This document shows, piece by piece, positions 36,472 to 44,576 of a stretch of 64,000 nucleotides of DNA. Position 1 is the first letter of the stretch. Each line of letters opens with the position of its first letter. Under the pieces are notes generated by a model, which was not told the origin of the DNA, did no database searches, and worked only from the letters and a program-made list of their open reading frames with translations. Source of the stretch: Acidobacteriota bacterium (GTDB taxonomy: Bacteria > Acidobacteriota > Terriglobia > Terriglobales > Acidobacteriaceae). The DNA is taken from the NCBI GenBank assembly GCA_003225075.1, contig QIAP01000039.1, positions 1 through 64,000 on the forward strand. The letters run 5' to 3'. Both the position numbers and the translations under genes were made by a program.

Positions 36472-36515
36472 GTGCGCTGTCCCCAAATCTAAGAGGGGAG
36501 ACTCGGGCAGCGCAC
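36472..36515. promoter_or_regulatory. Inverted repeat just upstream of the exporter promoter
   Basis: GTGCGCTG (36472-36479) and CAGCGCAC (36508-36515) are perfect inverted repeats, with an inner CCCC/GGGG pair. The right arm ends two bases before a consensus TATAAT. It could be an operator between the divergent nucleotidyltransferase and exporter genes. Confidence 0.4.
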
Positions 36516-36517
36516 AC

Positions 36518-36523
36518 TATAAT
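36518..36523 (+). promoter_or_regulatory. Predicted -10 element for the ABC/PqqD/radical SAM genes
   Basis: A consensus TATAAT lies 74 bases upstream of the favoured ATPase start. The position overlaps the end of the inverted repeat 36472-36515. No convincing -35 is seen. Confidence 0.4.
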
Positions 36524-36596
36524 AGAGACACTTTCGCAACATCCTGGGATGAATGCATTACTTGGTGCGAGCCAGTCCTCGCGCAGATTCGAAAGC

Positions 36597-37403
36597 ATGC
36601 AAAGCATCGTATTCGATTCCGTGAGCAAGGCATTTCGCCATCGTCCCGCCCTGTTTAATTGGATGGGCAGGGAGCGGAAGGGAGAGACACAGGCGCTAGA
36701 TGATCTGTCGCTCAGCATCCCTCCTCGAAAAATTCTGGTCCTGCTGGGACCGAATGGGAGCGGGAAGACTACTACGCTTAAGCTCATTTCGACCATGCTG
36801 CTGCCCGATTCTGGACGAGTCCTGGTCGAAGGCTCCGACACGCGCCGGGAAGGGGACCGTGTCCGCCGACATGTAGGGTTCGCGGTATCTACCGAGAGAT
36901 CGTTTTTCCCCCGCCTTTCCGCTCGAGAGAACCTCGACTTCTTTGCAACTTTGGATGATGTTCCACGGCGCGAGCGGACGGACAAGATTGACCAGGTAAT
37001 TGGGCTTACTGGGCTGGTCGAATCCGCCGACACCCTGGTCATGAAATTTTCCACCGGGATGTATCAGAGGCTCGGCATGGCGCGCGCCCTGATCAAGAAG
37101 CCCTCTGTGGTTTTGTTGGACGAACCAACTCGCAGTCTCGATCCTGGTTCCGCGGTACATTTCTGGGAAACGGTCCGGGAGTTGCCGGATCTGGGTTCGA
37201 CCGTGATTCTGGCCACCCATAGCTTTTCAGAAGCTGCGGCGGTGGGCGACTTAGTAGCCGTGCTCTATCGAGGAACGTTGGCCGGCTCTCTCCTGCTTTC
37301 AACCAATACCGGCATTGACGATTTGCGGGAGTTCTATTTTCGAACTACTGGTGAGTTGGAGCAAGTCCCGGAAACGGAAACGGCAGTAGGAGGGCGGTGT
37401 TGA
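36597..37403 (+). CDS. ABC-2 type exporter, ATP-binding protein
   Basis: This 268-aa ABC ATPase has Walker A LLGPNGSGKTTT, the Q-loop region, an unusual signature FSTGMYQRLGMARAL (STGMY in place of LSGGQ), Walker B VVLLDEPTRSLDPGS and the His switch LATHSFSEA. It is of the CcmA/drug-exporter type. The favoured start is the ATG at 36597 (MQSIVFDSVSKAF); an upstream ATG at 36549 is possible. Its gene overlaps the permease gene. In context it probably exports the product of the PqqD/radical SAM pathway. Confidence 0.85.
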   Translation: MQSIVFDSVSKAFRHRPALFNWMGRERKGETQALDDLSLSIPPRKILVLLGPNGSGKTTTLKLISTMLLPDSGRVLVEGSDTRREGDRVRRHVGFAVSTERSFFPRLSARENLDFFATLDDVPRRERTDKIDQVIGLTGLVESADTLVMKFSTGMYQRLGMARALIKKPSVVLLDEPTRSLDPGSAVHFWETVRELPDLGSTVILATHSFSEAAAVGDLVAVLYRGTLAGSLLLSTNTGIDDLREFYFRTTGELEQVPETETAVGGRC

Positions 37404-38206
37404 ACTGGGCCTCATTGCTGGACAAGCTGCTTGCCATTGTTCGGCGGGACTTGCTCACCTCAATTCGCTATCGCACCGGTTTTATCCTCACCGCCGCCGG
37501 CGCGCTGGCGGAACTAGCCGCTTTTTACTATTTGTCGCGTGCGATTGGTCCCGGCTTTCGTCCTGAAGGAGTGGACTACTTCCCCTTTCTTCTTGTAGGT
37601 ACAGGTTTCTATACATTCCTGGTGATGGGAGTGCACGCATTTCTCGCTACCGTCCAGGAAGCTCAGCAAAACGGCACCCTGGAAGTCCTGATGACGACCG
37701 CGACTCCTTCTCAAATATTGGTGTTTCTGAGTGCGATTTCAGCTTTTGCGGGCAATACCGTCAGCTTGTTTTTTTATCTGCTCGCCGGATTGCTGCTGTT
37801 TGGAGCACCACTACATCCCAATATCACCGGCTGCGTGGTGATCTTCGTACTTTCCCTGACGATCGCCATCGCCTTGGGTATTTTTGCCGCCGCTTTACAG
37901 TTGGCCATCCAGAAAGGTTCAGCCGTCGTATGGGCGCTGGGCTCAGGAGTGTGGTTTCTGACGGGAACCATGTTTCCGGTCACAACCTTGCCGGCAGGGC
38001 TGCGGTTTATCTCCGGGTTCATTCCGATCACTCACTCTCTCGAAGGCATGCGCTCGGCGTTGCTGCGAGGCGCACCGTTCTCCGTGCTGGCTCACGAAAT
38101 TGTGGTGCTCACATTATTTTCTCTGGTGCTTTTGCCATTGAGTCTCGCAATCTTCTCGTACACGCTGCGTCGTTCCCGCTTGGAGGGAACTCTTTCCTTT
38201 TACTGA
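37397..38206 (+). CDS. ABC-2 type exporter, permease
   Basis: This 269-aa integral membrane protein has six hydrophobic helices in ABC-2 arrangement, with VQEAQQNGTLEVLMTTATPSQIL as the conserved cytoplasmic loop and VWFLTGTMFPVTTLPAGLRF near the C-terminal end. It pairs with the preceding ATPase, with a seven-base overlap. GGAGG sits just upstream; the GTG at 37397 or the TTG at 37400 could initiate. Confidence 0.85.
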   Translation: MLNWASLLDKLLAIVRRDLLTSIRYRTGFILTAAGALAELAAFYYLSRAIGPGFRPEGVDYFPFLLVGTGFYTFLVMGVHAFLATVQEAQQNGTLEVLMTTATPSQILVFLSAISAFAGNTVSLFFYLLAGLLLFGAPLHPNITGCVVIFVLSLTIAIALGIFAAALQLAIQKGSAVVWALGSGVWFLTGTMFPVTTLPAGLRFISGFIPITHSLEGMRSALLRGAPFSVLAHEIVVLTLFSLVLLPLSLAIFSYTLRRSRLEGTLSFY

Positions 38207-38215
38207 TGTCCTGGC

Positions 38216-38374
38216 GTGTTGGTGAGACGCCTGTTGCGCAACATTTTGTCCTTCGCTAATGATTCGGAACTAGTGAAACTGATATTTCGGTCTGCTTTCG
38301 ATTTTGTCACCGACGTCGCGGTGCGCCGGCTGACGTTCTTTCCGGATGAGCGTGTTTGGGATCTGATCGAGTAG
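38216..38374 (+). CDS. 52-aa ORF between exporter and PqqD gene
   Basis: The GTG ORF begins MLVRRLLRNILSFANDSELV and ends FFPDERVWDLIE at TAG 38372-38374. It is in the same frame as the permease but lies after its stop. The peptide is amphipathic (basic N-terminus, acidic C-terminus) and lacks Cys, so it does not look like a classic core peptide. Its place beside a PqqD-like recognition protein makes a precursor or small accessory role worth considering. No Shine-Dalgarno is obvious, so expression is uncertain. Confidence 0.35.
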   Translation: MLVRRLLRNILSFANDSELVKLIFRSAFDFVTDVAVRRLTFFPDERVWDLIE

Positions 38375-38400
38375 AAGAGGGGAATCCCGCGAAAAATTCA

Positions 38401-38718
38401 ATGGCTGACAAGTACATTGCCAGAAGCTCGGAGATCGCGGCCCGCATGATGGGCGGCGAAATGATGATCATGTCAGCGGCGGATTCCACCTTTTTTACCT
38501 TGAATGAAGTCGCCTCCTTAATATGGCAGGCGGCCGATGGCTGTACTTCACTTTTCGAGATCGTCGATGAAAAGATCTGCCCCGAGTTTGACGTGGATCC
38601 CGACTCAGCGCGTCGCGACGCGGAACAATTCGTAGATGAGCTGTCGAAACATGGTATTTTGCTGATCTCGGACAAGCCGATAGCCGTTCCGTCTTTCCCC
38701 ACCTCGGAGGCGCAATGA
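38401..38718 (+). CDS. PqqD-like peptide-recognition (RRE) protein
   Basis: This 105-aa protein has the PqqD fold: N-terminal beta strands with ARMMGGEMMIMSAADSTFFTLNEVASLIW, then a winged-helix part DGCTSLFEIVDEKIC and DAEQFVDELSKHGILLIS. PqqD-type domains bind the leader of a ribosomal precursor peptide and present it to a radical SAM enzyme, which is the next gene (four-base overlap at 38715-38718). The start ATG at 38401 has only a weak upstream SD; the frame is open to 38356. Confidence 0.85.
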   Translation: MADKYIARSSEIAARMMGGEMMIMSAADSTFFTLNEVASLIWQAADGCTSLFEIVDEKICPEFDVDPDSARRDAEQFVDELSKHGILLISDKPIAVPSFPTSEAQ

Positions 38719-39810
38719 GTTTGATGGCGGAGATAGCCACTAAGGCCTTGGATCTAAATATCCCCATCGATGTGCATATTGACGTCACCTACCGCTGTAA
38801 CGAGCGCTGCGTCCACTGCTATCTCGATCACGACGACCATGGCGAATTGAATACTATAGAAATCAAGGACATCCTCGACCAACTCGCCGACGCCGGCGTC
38901 TTCTTTCTGACTTTCAGTGGCGGCGAAGTTTTCATGCGTCGCGATTTTCTCGAACTGGTGGCTTACGCTCGCCAGCTTCAGTTCAATGTCAAGGTGAAGA
39001 CCAACGCGGTTATGATTCGCGAGTATGAAGCTCAATGGTTGAAAGCCCTTGGAGTTGAGCAGATCCAAATCAGCGTGTACTCGCATCGTCCCGAAATCCA
39101 CGACGCTATTACGAAGCTGCCCGGTTCGCTTAAGCGAACCATTAAAGCGATTCGGTTTCTGAAACTTCAAGGACTTAAGGTCACGATGGCGAATGTGTTG
39201 ATGACAGCCAACATGTTTGATCATGCTGGAGTTCAGGCGCTCGCAAAAGAACTGGACGTCATTTTACGCTCTCGACCCGACAATTACCCCGAAGATGGAC
39301 GGGGACATGTCAATTCTGAACCTGCGTATTCCGGGCAGCGAACTTCGCCAGGTTTTCCGCAATGAGTCCTTGATAGGCAATGTGCAGGAATTCTGCGCTC
39401 CGCCCCAACCAGCGAGCGAGGACGAGCTGGAGAGTTTTCCTTGCAGCGTCGGACACACGGCTTGCTATATTTCTCCCTACGGTGATGTCTTTCCGTGCGT
39501 GCAATTTCCTCTGCCCAGCGGCAATGTACGACGGCAGAAATTCCTCGATATCTGGAGATACTCGCCGCAGTTAGCTGATGTGAGCTCGATTCGCGCCAAG
39601 AATCTGCCGGTTTGTTCAACTTGCTCGCACGTAGGCAGTTGTACACGATGCCCGGGGCTGGCTTACATGGAGGGCAACATGCACGGTCCTTCCACTGCTG
39701 ACTGCGAAAAATCGTTTCAGCGCACCGGAATCCCCTCCGCCAACATGCTTCGTAAGAGTAAGCTGGCTTCAACCGCCCAACTTGTGCAGATACAGCCGTT
39801 AATGATGTAG
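38715..39810 (+). pseudogene. Radical SAM/SPASM peptide-modifying enzyme with one frameshift
   Basis: The first frame (38715-39365) holds the radical SAM core: DVTYRCNERCVHCYLDHD (CxxxCxxC), LTFSGGEVFMRRDFLEL, VKTNAVMI and QISVYSHRPEIHDAITKLPG. The second frame, usable from about 39275 to 39810, continues FYALDPTITPKMDGD and then the Cys-rich SPASM region (FPCSVGHTACYISPYGDVFPC, CSTCSHVGSCTRCPG, ADCEKSF). Removing one base from CATTTTACG near 39270-39278 joins them as AKELDVFYALDPTITPK. Enzymes of this type, with PqqD, install C-C or thioether links or splice peptides. Real inactivation and sequencing error are both possible. Confidence 0.82.
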
Positions 39811-39940
39811 TCTCTGGGTTGAATCTCCTCTCGATCTCAACCGCAAGTGCTGGCGTACTGTTACTTTAGTGGTGCGTAATCCAGCGTCGATCGCGTCATC
39901 GCCCCTAGTTACAGCGTAAAATTTGAACAAGACGTGTTTT

Positions 39941-40393
39941 ATGACGAGTTCTGCCGACAACGCTGAAACACCCCGGCGCATGACCCGCGTTCGATGGGAA
40001 ATTCCCATCAGGGTCACCAGTCTCAATGCTGGCCACCCATTCGCAGAGCGAGGCCAGACGCTGGTGGTCAATCCACAAGGGTGCGGAGTTCGTCTTTCGT
40101 GTGCACCAGAAGTCGGCACCGCCGTTCAATTGGACGGTCTGCCCGGCGTGGGGAGCGTGACCGCTCGCGTGGCCAATTGCCTGGCTCTTGGAACGGATGG
40201 CAAGTTTTGGCTGGTTGGGCTGGCATTGAATGAGCCGGGAAATGTCTGGGGTGTGCAGTCTCCGCCCGCGGACTGGGGAACTGCGTCTGCGAGAATCTTG
40301 CCTTCAGCGGCTACTCCCGATCCCAAGAAGAAACAAAACTGGCCTTATTCCCAATTTTCCCGCAAGGGAGAATTCCATCCGGGCAGAAAATAA
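39941..40393 (+). CDS. PilZ-domain protein
   Basis: This 150-aa protein has the c-di-GMP-binding RxxxR motif RRMTR in RRMTRVRWEIPIRVTS, then a beta barrel with VVNPQGCGVRLSCAPEVG standing in for the D/N-x-S-x-x-G motif (N-P-Q-G-C-G). The C-terminal tail is basic. The degenerate second motif leaves c-di-GMP binding uncertain. ATG at 39941 is preferred over a TTG at 39923. It is convergent with the peptide-transporter operon. Confidence 0.65.
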   Translation: MTSSADNAETPRRMTRVRWEIPIRVTSLNAGHPFAERGQTLVVNPQGCGVRLSCAPEVGTAVQLDGLPGVGSVTARVANCLALGTDGKFWLVGLALNEPGNVWGVQSPPADWGTASARILPSAATPDPKKKQNWPYSQFSRKGEFHPGRK

Positions 40394-40431
40394 TCTCAAC
40401 CGGCAAGCAATGGGGTTTTGGCTGCGATTCT

Positions 40432-41247
40432 TTAGCCGCGACCAGCGGCATGCGCGGCAAACTGCGGCACTACGGGTAAGGCGCGAATTAATTCCTGGGT
40501 GTAGCGGTGCTCAGGACTCCGGAAAATGCCTGCTGCGTCGCGGCACTCCACAATCTGACCTTGCTGCATAACTGCGACACGGTTGCTGATGGTGGCCACC
40601 GAAAGCAGATCGTGGGAGATGTAAAGAATACTTATGCCGAGCCGCTGACTGAGGTTTGCGAACAACCTCAGAATTTCCGACTGCGTGATAATGTCTAACG
40701 CGCTGGTTGGTTCATCGGCGATCAACAACGATGGACGATGTAGAACGGCCATCGCGATCAGCACCCGCTGCGCCTGTCCCACGCTGACCTGGGCTGGATA
40801 TCTTTTCAGGAAGTCTTCCTCGACCGGCAAGCTGACAAGGTCTAACGCGTGCAGCAAAGCCTCTCGGCACTCATCTCGACTCCCGCTTTTATGTATTTTC
40901 CAGGCTTCGCGCAGTTGGGTCCCGATCCGAAGCGCCGGATTCAATGCTGACATCGGACTCTGCAATACCAGGCCCATCTCTTTACCCCGTAGCCTACGCA
41001 TCTCGAATTCTGCGAGCGACATAAGATCACGGCCGCCAAAATGTATAAAACCTTCAGCTTTGCCGCGCTTCAAATGGAGCAATCTAAGAATTGCCAGAGC
41101 CAAAGTACTTTTCCCGCAGCCGCTCTCGCCCACTAATCCAAGGATCTCCCCTTGATTGAGCTCCAGCGATAGGTCACGCAGCACGGAGGCTCTGCCCGGG
41201 TAGTCTGCAGAGAGATGGAGCGACAGGACTGGCTGATTCGGTGTCAA
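40432..41247 (-). CDS. Dipeptide/oligopeptide-type ABC importer, ATP-binding protein
   Basis: This 271-aa ATPase has Walker A GLVGESGCGKST, the DppD/OppD-like MGLVLQSPMSALNPALRIG, the signature QVSVGQAQRVLIAMA (VSVGQ instead of LSGGQ), Walker B SLLIADEPTSALD and the His switch ILYISHDL. It is the last gene of a minus-strand operon. Its start overlaps the solute-binding-protein stop by four bases. Only one ATPase gene is present, so it may work as a homodimer. Confidence 0.9.
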   Translation of the reverse strand: MTPNQPVLSLHLSADYPGRASVLRDLSLELNQGEILGLVGESGCGKSTLALAILRLLHLKRGKAEGFIHFGGRDLMSLAEFEMRRLRGKEMGLVLQSPMSALNPALRIGTQLREAWKIHKSGSRDECREALLHALDLVSLPVEEDFLKRYPAQVSVGQAQRVLIAMAVLHRPSLLIADEPTSALDIITQSEILRLFANLSQRLGISILYISHDLLSVATISNRVAVMQQGQIVECRDAAGIFRSPEHRYTQELIRALPVVPQFAAHAAGRG

Positions 41248-42875
41248 TGCTTCCTCGCGACCTCGTTGCCCAACACCAGTTGATCGATGTTCCAGTACAC
41301 CTGGGGTCGCAGGACGACAGGGTGCGCATTGTGCACCGAAGGTGAAACTGCCGACAGCGCATTACGGTTGACGAGATAAATAAACGGTTCCTGTTCCCAG
41401 GCGATTTCCTGCACCTGGTCAAAATAGGTTTTGCGCTTTCGCGAATCAAGCGTGGAGGCTTGTGCGCGCATCAATTTGTCAATTTCCGCTTCCCAATTGG
41501 TTGCGGGACTTTTCTGGTTCGGATTCCACTGGTGATTTTCGGCCGAACTCAGCCATATATTCATTTGCGAATCGGGATCGAGATCGTTATTTACCAGCCC
41601 CAAAAGACAGGCTTCATAGTTAAAGCTGCGGGTAATGCGTTCAATGAGCGAAGGAAAATCAAGCGTGACAATGTTCAATTTGATCCCGATTCCGGCCAGG
41701 TCCTGCTGGATCATGGTGGCCATGCGCTCCCGGTACTTGTTGCCGGAGTTAGTAATTAGTGAAAATTCGACGCCGTGGCCTTGACGATCGCGCAAAACAC
41801 CATCTCTTAGCTGGAAACCATCCTGACTCAATCGCTGGAGCGCAGAGGTGGGATCGAAGGGATGAGGTTGCAGCTTGGAGTTAAACCAGAATTTGTTTGC
41901 GATAGAAACCGGTCCGACGGCTGGCCGCGCGTGTCCATGAAAAACTATGCGAGCGAGGTCGTCACGGTTGATGGCTTCAGAAATCGCACGTCGAAAATTC
42001 GTGGAACGAAACCATTCTTTTTTGTAATCCGGTAAAGGAGAGCTTGCGACCTGATTGAACCACATCTGCTCAGAGTCGAGTGACACGCCTGCATCATGTG
42101 CCATTGAAGAATCCTGGGATAGGATCTTGTCGAAGTATTCGGCATCCAGGGAATTGATGAAATCAAGTTCTCCACGAAGCAGGCGCAGAATCTCGGTGTC
42201 CCGGTTTTGCTGAATATCCAACTTGATCGACTCGATATACGGCAATTGTTTGCCGCTGCCGTCGTGCTTCCAATAATTCGGGTTTCGCTGGAGCAGCACA
42301 TAGGAGCCGGCTTTGTATTCGGCGACGTGATATGGCCCCAATACTGCCATTTCTTTTTGGGGAGACTTGGCCGACATGATTCCGACTTGGTCGAATAGTT
42401 TGTCCAAACCAGCGATGGGCGCGGGAAAGGTGATGGCAACCCGATTGCGCGATAAGACCTGAATCTCAACCGCGCCTTCGCCCGAGCGGAAGGAATCCGC
42501 GGTGGGCGAGTGCAGCGCTGGATCCATGAGCTGCCGAACGGTGTAACCAACATCTTCAGCGGAGAACGGAGTGGTGTCCGAGAAGCGAACGCCGTCGCGT
42601 AATTTGAAAATAATCGTCCTGCCCCCATTGCTGATTTTCCAAGCCGTGGCCAGTTCCGGTATAGCGTTCTGCGTGAGACGGTCCACACGGATGAGCACCC
42701 CGCCAGTGAGATAACGGATGGTCTCGGATGAATCATCTTCCGCCAGCAGCGGATTGAAAGTCTTGGGCTCGGAATGCAGGCAGAAGCGAAGCTCGCTGCC
42801 CGATTGTGCAAATGCAGTTATGGCACCTAGAAGGCTGATGACCACCAGAATGATGCGAAAGCGATGTTGTTTCAT
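41244..42875 (-). CDS. Extracellular solute-binding protein, family 5 (peptide type)
   Basis: This 543-aa protein has a signal peptide (MKQHRFRIILVVISLLGAITAFAQ), then SBP_bac_5 features: SEPKTFNPLLAEDDSSETI, LATAWKISNGGRTIIFKLRDGVRFSD, and FSAEDVGYTVRQLMDPAL. DppA/OppA-like proteins capture peptides or nickel/opine-type ligands in the periplasm. The ATG at 42875 gives the signal peptide and overlaps the upstream permease stop by four bases; the longer open frame does not look like a signal sequence. Confidence 0.9.
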   Translation of the reverse strand: MKQHRFRIILVVISLLGAITAFAQSGSELRFCLHSEPKTFNPLLAEDDSSETIRYLTGGVLIRVDRLTQNAIPELATAWKISNGGRTIIFKLRDGVRFSDTTPFSAEDVGYTVRQLMDPALHSPTADSFRSGEGAVEIQVLSRNRVAITFPAPIAGLDKLFDQVGIMSAKSPQKEMAVLGPYHVAEYKAGSYVLLQRNPNYWKHDGSGKQLPYIESIKLDIQQNRDTEILRLLRGELDFINSLDAEYFDKILSQDSSMAHDAGVSLDSEQMWFNQVASSPLPDYKKEWFRSTNFRRAISEAINRDDLARIVFHGHARPAVGPVSIANKFWFNSKLQPHPFDPTSALQRLSQDGFQLRDGVLRDRQGHGVEFSLITNSGNKYRERMATMIQQDLAGIGIKLNIVTLDFPSLIERITRSFNYEACLLGLVNNDLDPDSQMNIWLSSAENHQWNPNQKSPATNWEAEIDKLMRAQASTLDSRKRKTYFDQVQEIAWEQEPFIYLVNRNALSAVSPSVHNAHPVVLRPQVYWNIDQLVLGNEVARKH

Positions 42876-43678
42876 GCCGGCAACTCCTCTTGAACCATGA
42901 CAAGCTGGAAGCAACTTACGAGCACAATGAACAACAACAACGGAATGAACCGCCAGGGATTGCCCGCTAACGATGGATAACTCTGCATCTCCCGCAGCAG
43001 ACTGCCCCATGAGGGCAGCGGCTCGGCAACTCCGAGACCCAACATGCCAAGATTGGCTTCAGTCAGGATGAAGGCTGGAACCGATATCCAGAACTGTGCA
43101 AGCAGGACTGGAAGAAGGTTTGGGACCATGTGTCGCCATAACAAGCGAAGCCCGGAACTGCCGGACGCACGCGCCAACAATATGAAATCAGAATTGCGCA
43201 AAGAGCGCGCATCGGCGCAGACCACTCGAGCGGCTGCGGCCCATCCCAGGCACCCGAGTAGAAGAAACGTTATGGCGGCTGAAACGATCGGCGACACGTT
43301 CAGCGGCATCAGGGCTCGTACTGTAATCAGCAGGAAGAGCCAGGGTAAGGATAGGAAAAGGTCGGTCCCTGACATGACAATTTTCTCAACCCTGCCTCCC
43401 CTGAAGCCCGCGGTTCCACCAATGAGAGCTGCGAGCAGGCTCGACAGCAGTGCCGCTGCGGGCGCCAATAGCAACGACACCCGCGTGCCATAGAGCAGGC
43501 GCGAGAAGCGGTCGCGCCCCAGGTCGTCTGTCCCCAGAAGATGCTGCCGCGAAGGAGCAGCATCAGGCTCAGCGCGGAATTGGTGGGTATAGGAAGCAGG
43601 AGCGATGACATCTGCAAGCACGCACGCCGCCGCGGTCAGTGCAAGAAGTGACACCGCCAGAGTGGGTGCCCATTTCAT
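42872..43678 (-). CDS. Peptide ABC importer permease, DppC/OppC type
   Basis: This 268-aa protein has about six hydrophobic helices and the DppC hallmark HLLGTDDLGRDRFSRLLYGTRVSLLL near residue 47. The EAA-like loop with ARASGSSGLRLLWRHMVPNLLPVLL follows, then MLGLGVAEPLPSWGSLL. It forms the inner-membrane channel with the preceding DppB-type permease. It has four-base overlaps at both ends. Confidence 0.9.
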   Translation of the reverse strand: MKWAPTLAVSLLALTAAACVLADVIAPASYTHQFRAEPDAAPSRQHLLGTDDLGRDRFSRLLYGTRVSLLLAPAAALLSSLLAALIGGTAGFRGGRVEKIVMSGTDLFLSLPWLFLLITVRALMPLNVSPIVSAAITFLLLGCLGWAAAARVVCADARSLRNSDFILLARASGSSGLRLLWRHMVPNLLPVLLAQFWISVPAFILTEANLGMLGLGVAEPLPSWGSLLREMQSYPSLAGNPWRFIPLLLFIVLVSCFQLVMVQEELPA

Positions 43679-44544
43679 GCCGCACTCGGTCGGAAAGCCT
43701 CACCCAAAAGGTTCGAGGCCGAGTTGGCCAGCAGTGTGATCACTGTGACCACCATGGTTAGGTTCACCAGCAGGTAAAGGTCACGGCCGAGGGCGGCTTT
43801 CCAGGCCAGTTGCCCAATTCCAGGCAAGTCGCAAAGAGCCTCCACCGGGATCGCTGCTGTGAGCGCAAGGCTGACGGAAACTCCACCCAGGGCCAGCAAT
43901 TGCGGAGCTGCCGGCCAGAGGATATGCCAGAGCATAATCCGAAAGTTGCCAAGGCCCTTGGCTTGCGCCATCAGAACGTGGGGCTGGGACGCGCTCCGCA
44001 GCAGCAGGTTGCGCACGTATCGATACACATTTGGAAAAACAATCAGCGCCAGCACAAGTCGCGCGGGAGCGCGGGACATGACAAATAAGACCGACAGCAC
44101 GGCTGCCGGCAGGCACAGTAGGAATCCACTAATGACGCTGCCGAAGAGGTCGACGCTCCAAGATCGTGACATCAAAGCAAGGATGACCAGCGCAAAGCTC
44201 AATGCCCATCCCAGCGCAAGGCTTAAAGTGACAGACTTCGCGGTTTCCGGTAAGCGTTCCCTGAGAAGCTCGGACACAGGCCGGCGTAGGGTCCGGGAGA
44301 TACCCAGGTCACCATGAAGCATCCGGCCCAGGTAACGAAAATAGAAAGTAATGACATTTGTGTCAGTTTGCTGCTCCTGCCGGAGAGCGCGAATGCTTTG
44401 GTCATTCAAGCGGCTGTCTAGTTCCTCTTCGTCTACGCCAAAGCCGGGTGCCACGCGCAGCAGCGTGGCTCCCAGGATACCGCCCAGAAGCACGGTAAGC
44501 AGAATTCTGGCTACGTGTTTTCCCAATCTGAACAAAGTCCGCAA
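43675..44544 (-). CDS. Peptide ABC importer permease, DppB/OppB type
   Basis: This 289-aa protein has about six hydrophobic helices and DppB traits: GDLGISRTLRRPVSELLRERLPETAKS, the EAA-like VLMAQAKGLGNFRIMLWHILWPAAPQLL, and the C-terminal DLPGIGQLAWKAALGRDLYLL. It lies 32 bases downstream of the HD-GYP/GGDEF gene on the same strand and heads the dppBC-SBP-ATPase series, so all five genes are probably co-transcribed. Confidence 0.9.
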   Translation of the reverse strand: MRTLFRLGKHVARILLTVLLGGILGATLLRVAPGFGVDEEELDSRLNDQSIRALRQEQQTDTNVITFYFRYLGRMLHGDLGISRTLRRPVSELLRERLPETAKSVTLSLALGWALSFALVILALMSRSWSVDLFGSVISGFLLCLPAAVLSVLFVMSRAPARLVLALIVFPNVYRYVRNLLLRSASQPHVLMAQAKGLGNFRIMLWHILWPAAPQLLALGGVSVSLALTAAIPVEALCDLPGIGQLAWKAALGRDLYLLVNLTMVVTVITLLANSASNLLGEAFRPSAA

Positions 44545-44576
44545 CTGCTCCTGCGCTAAGTCCGCTAATCAAGGAT

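Noticed and set aside
38715-39810. Programmed frameshifting in the radical SAM gene
   Set aside because: No heptameric slippery site or downstream stimulatory stem was seen at the junction; an indel in the T-run is simpler.
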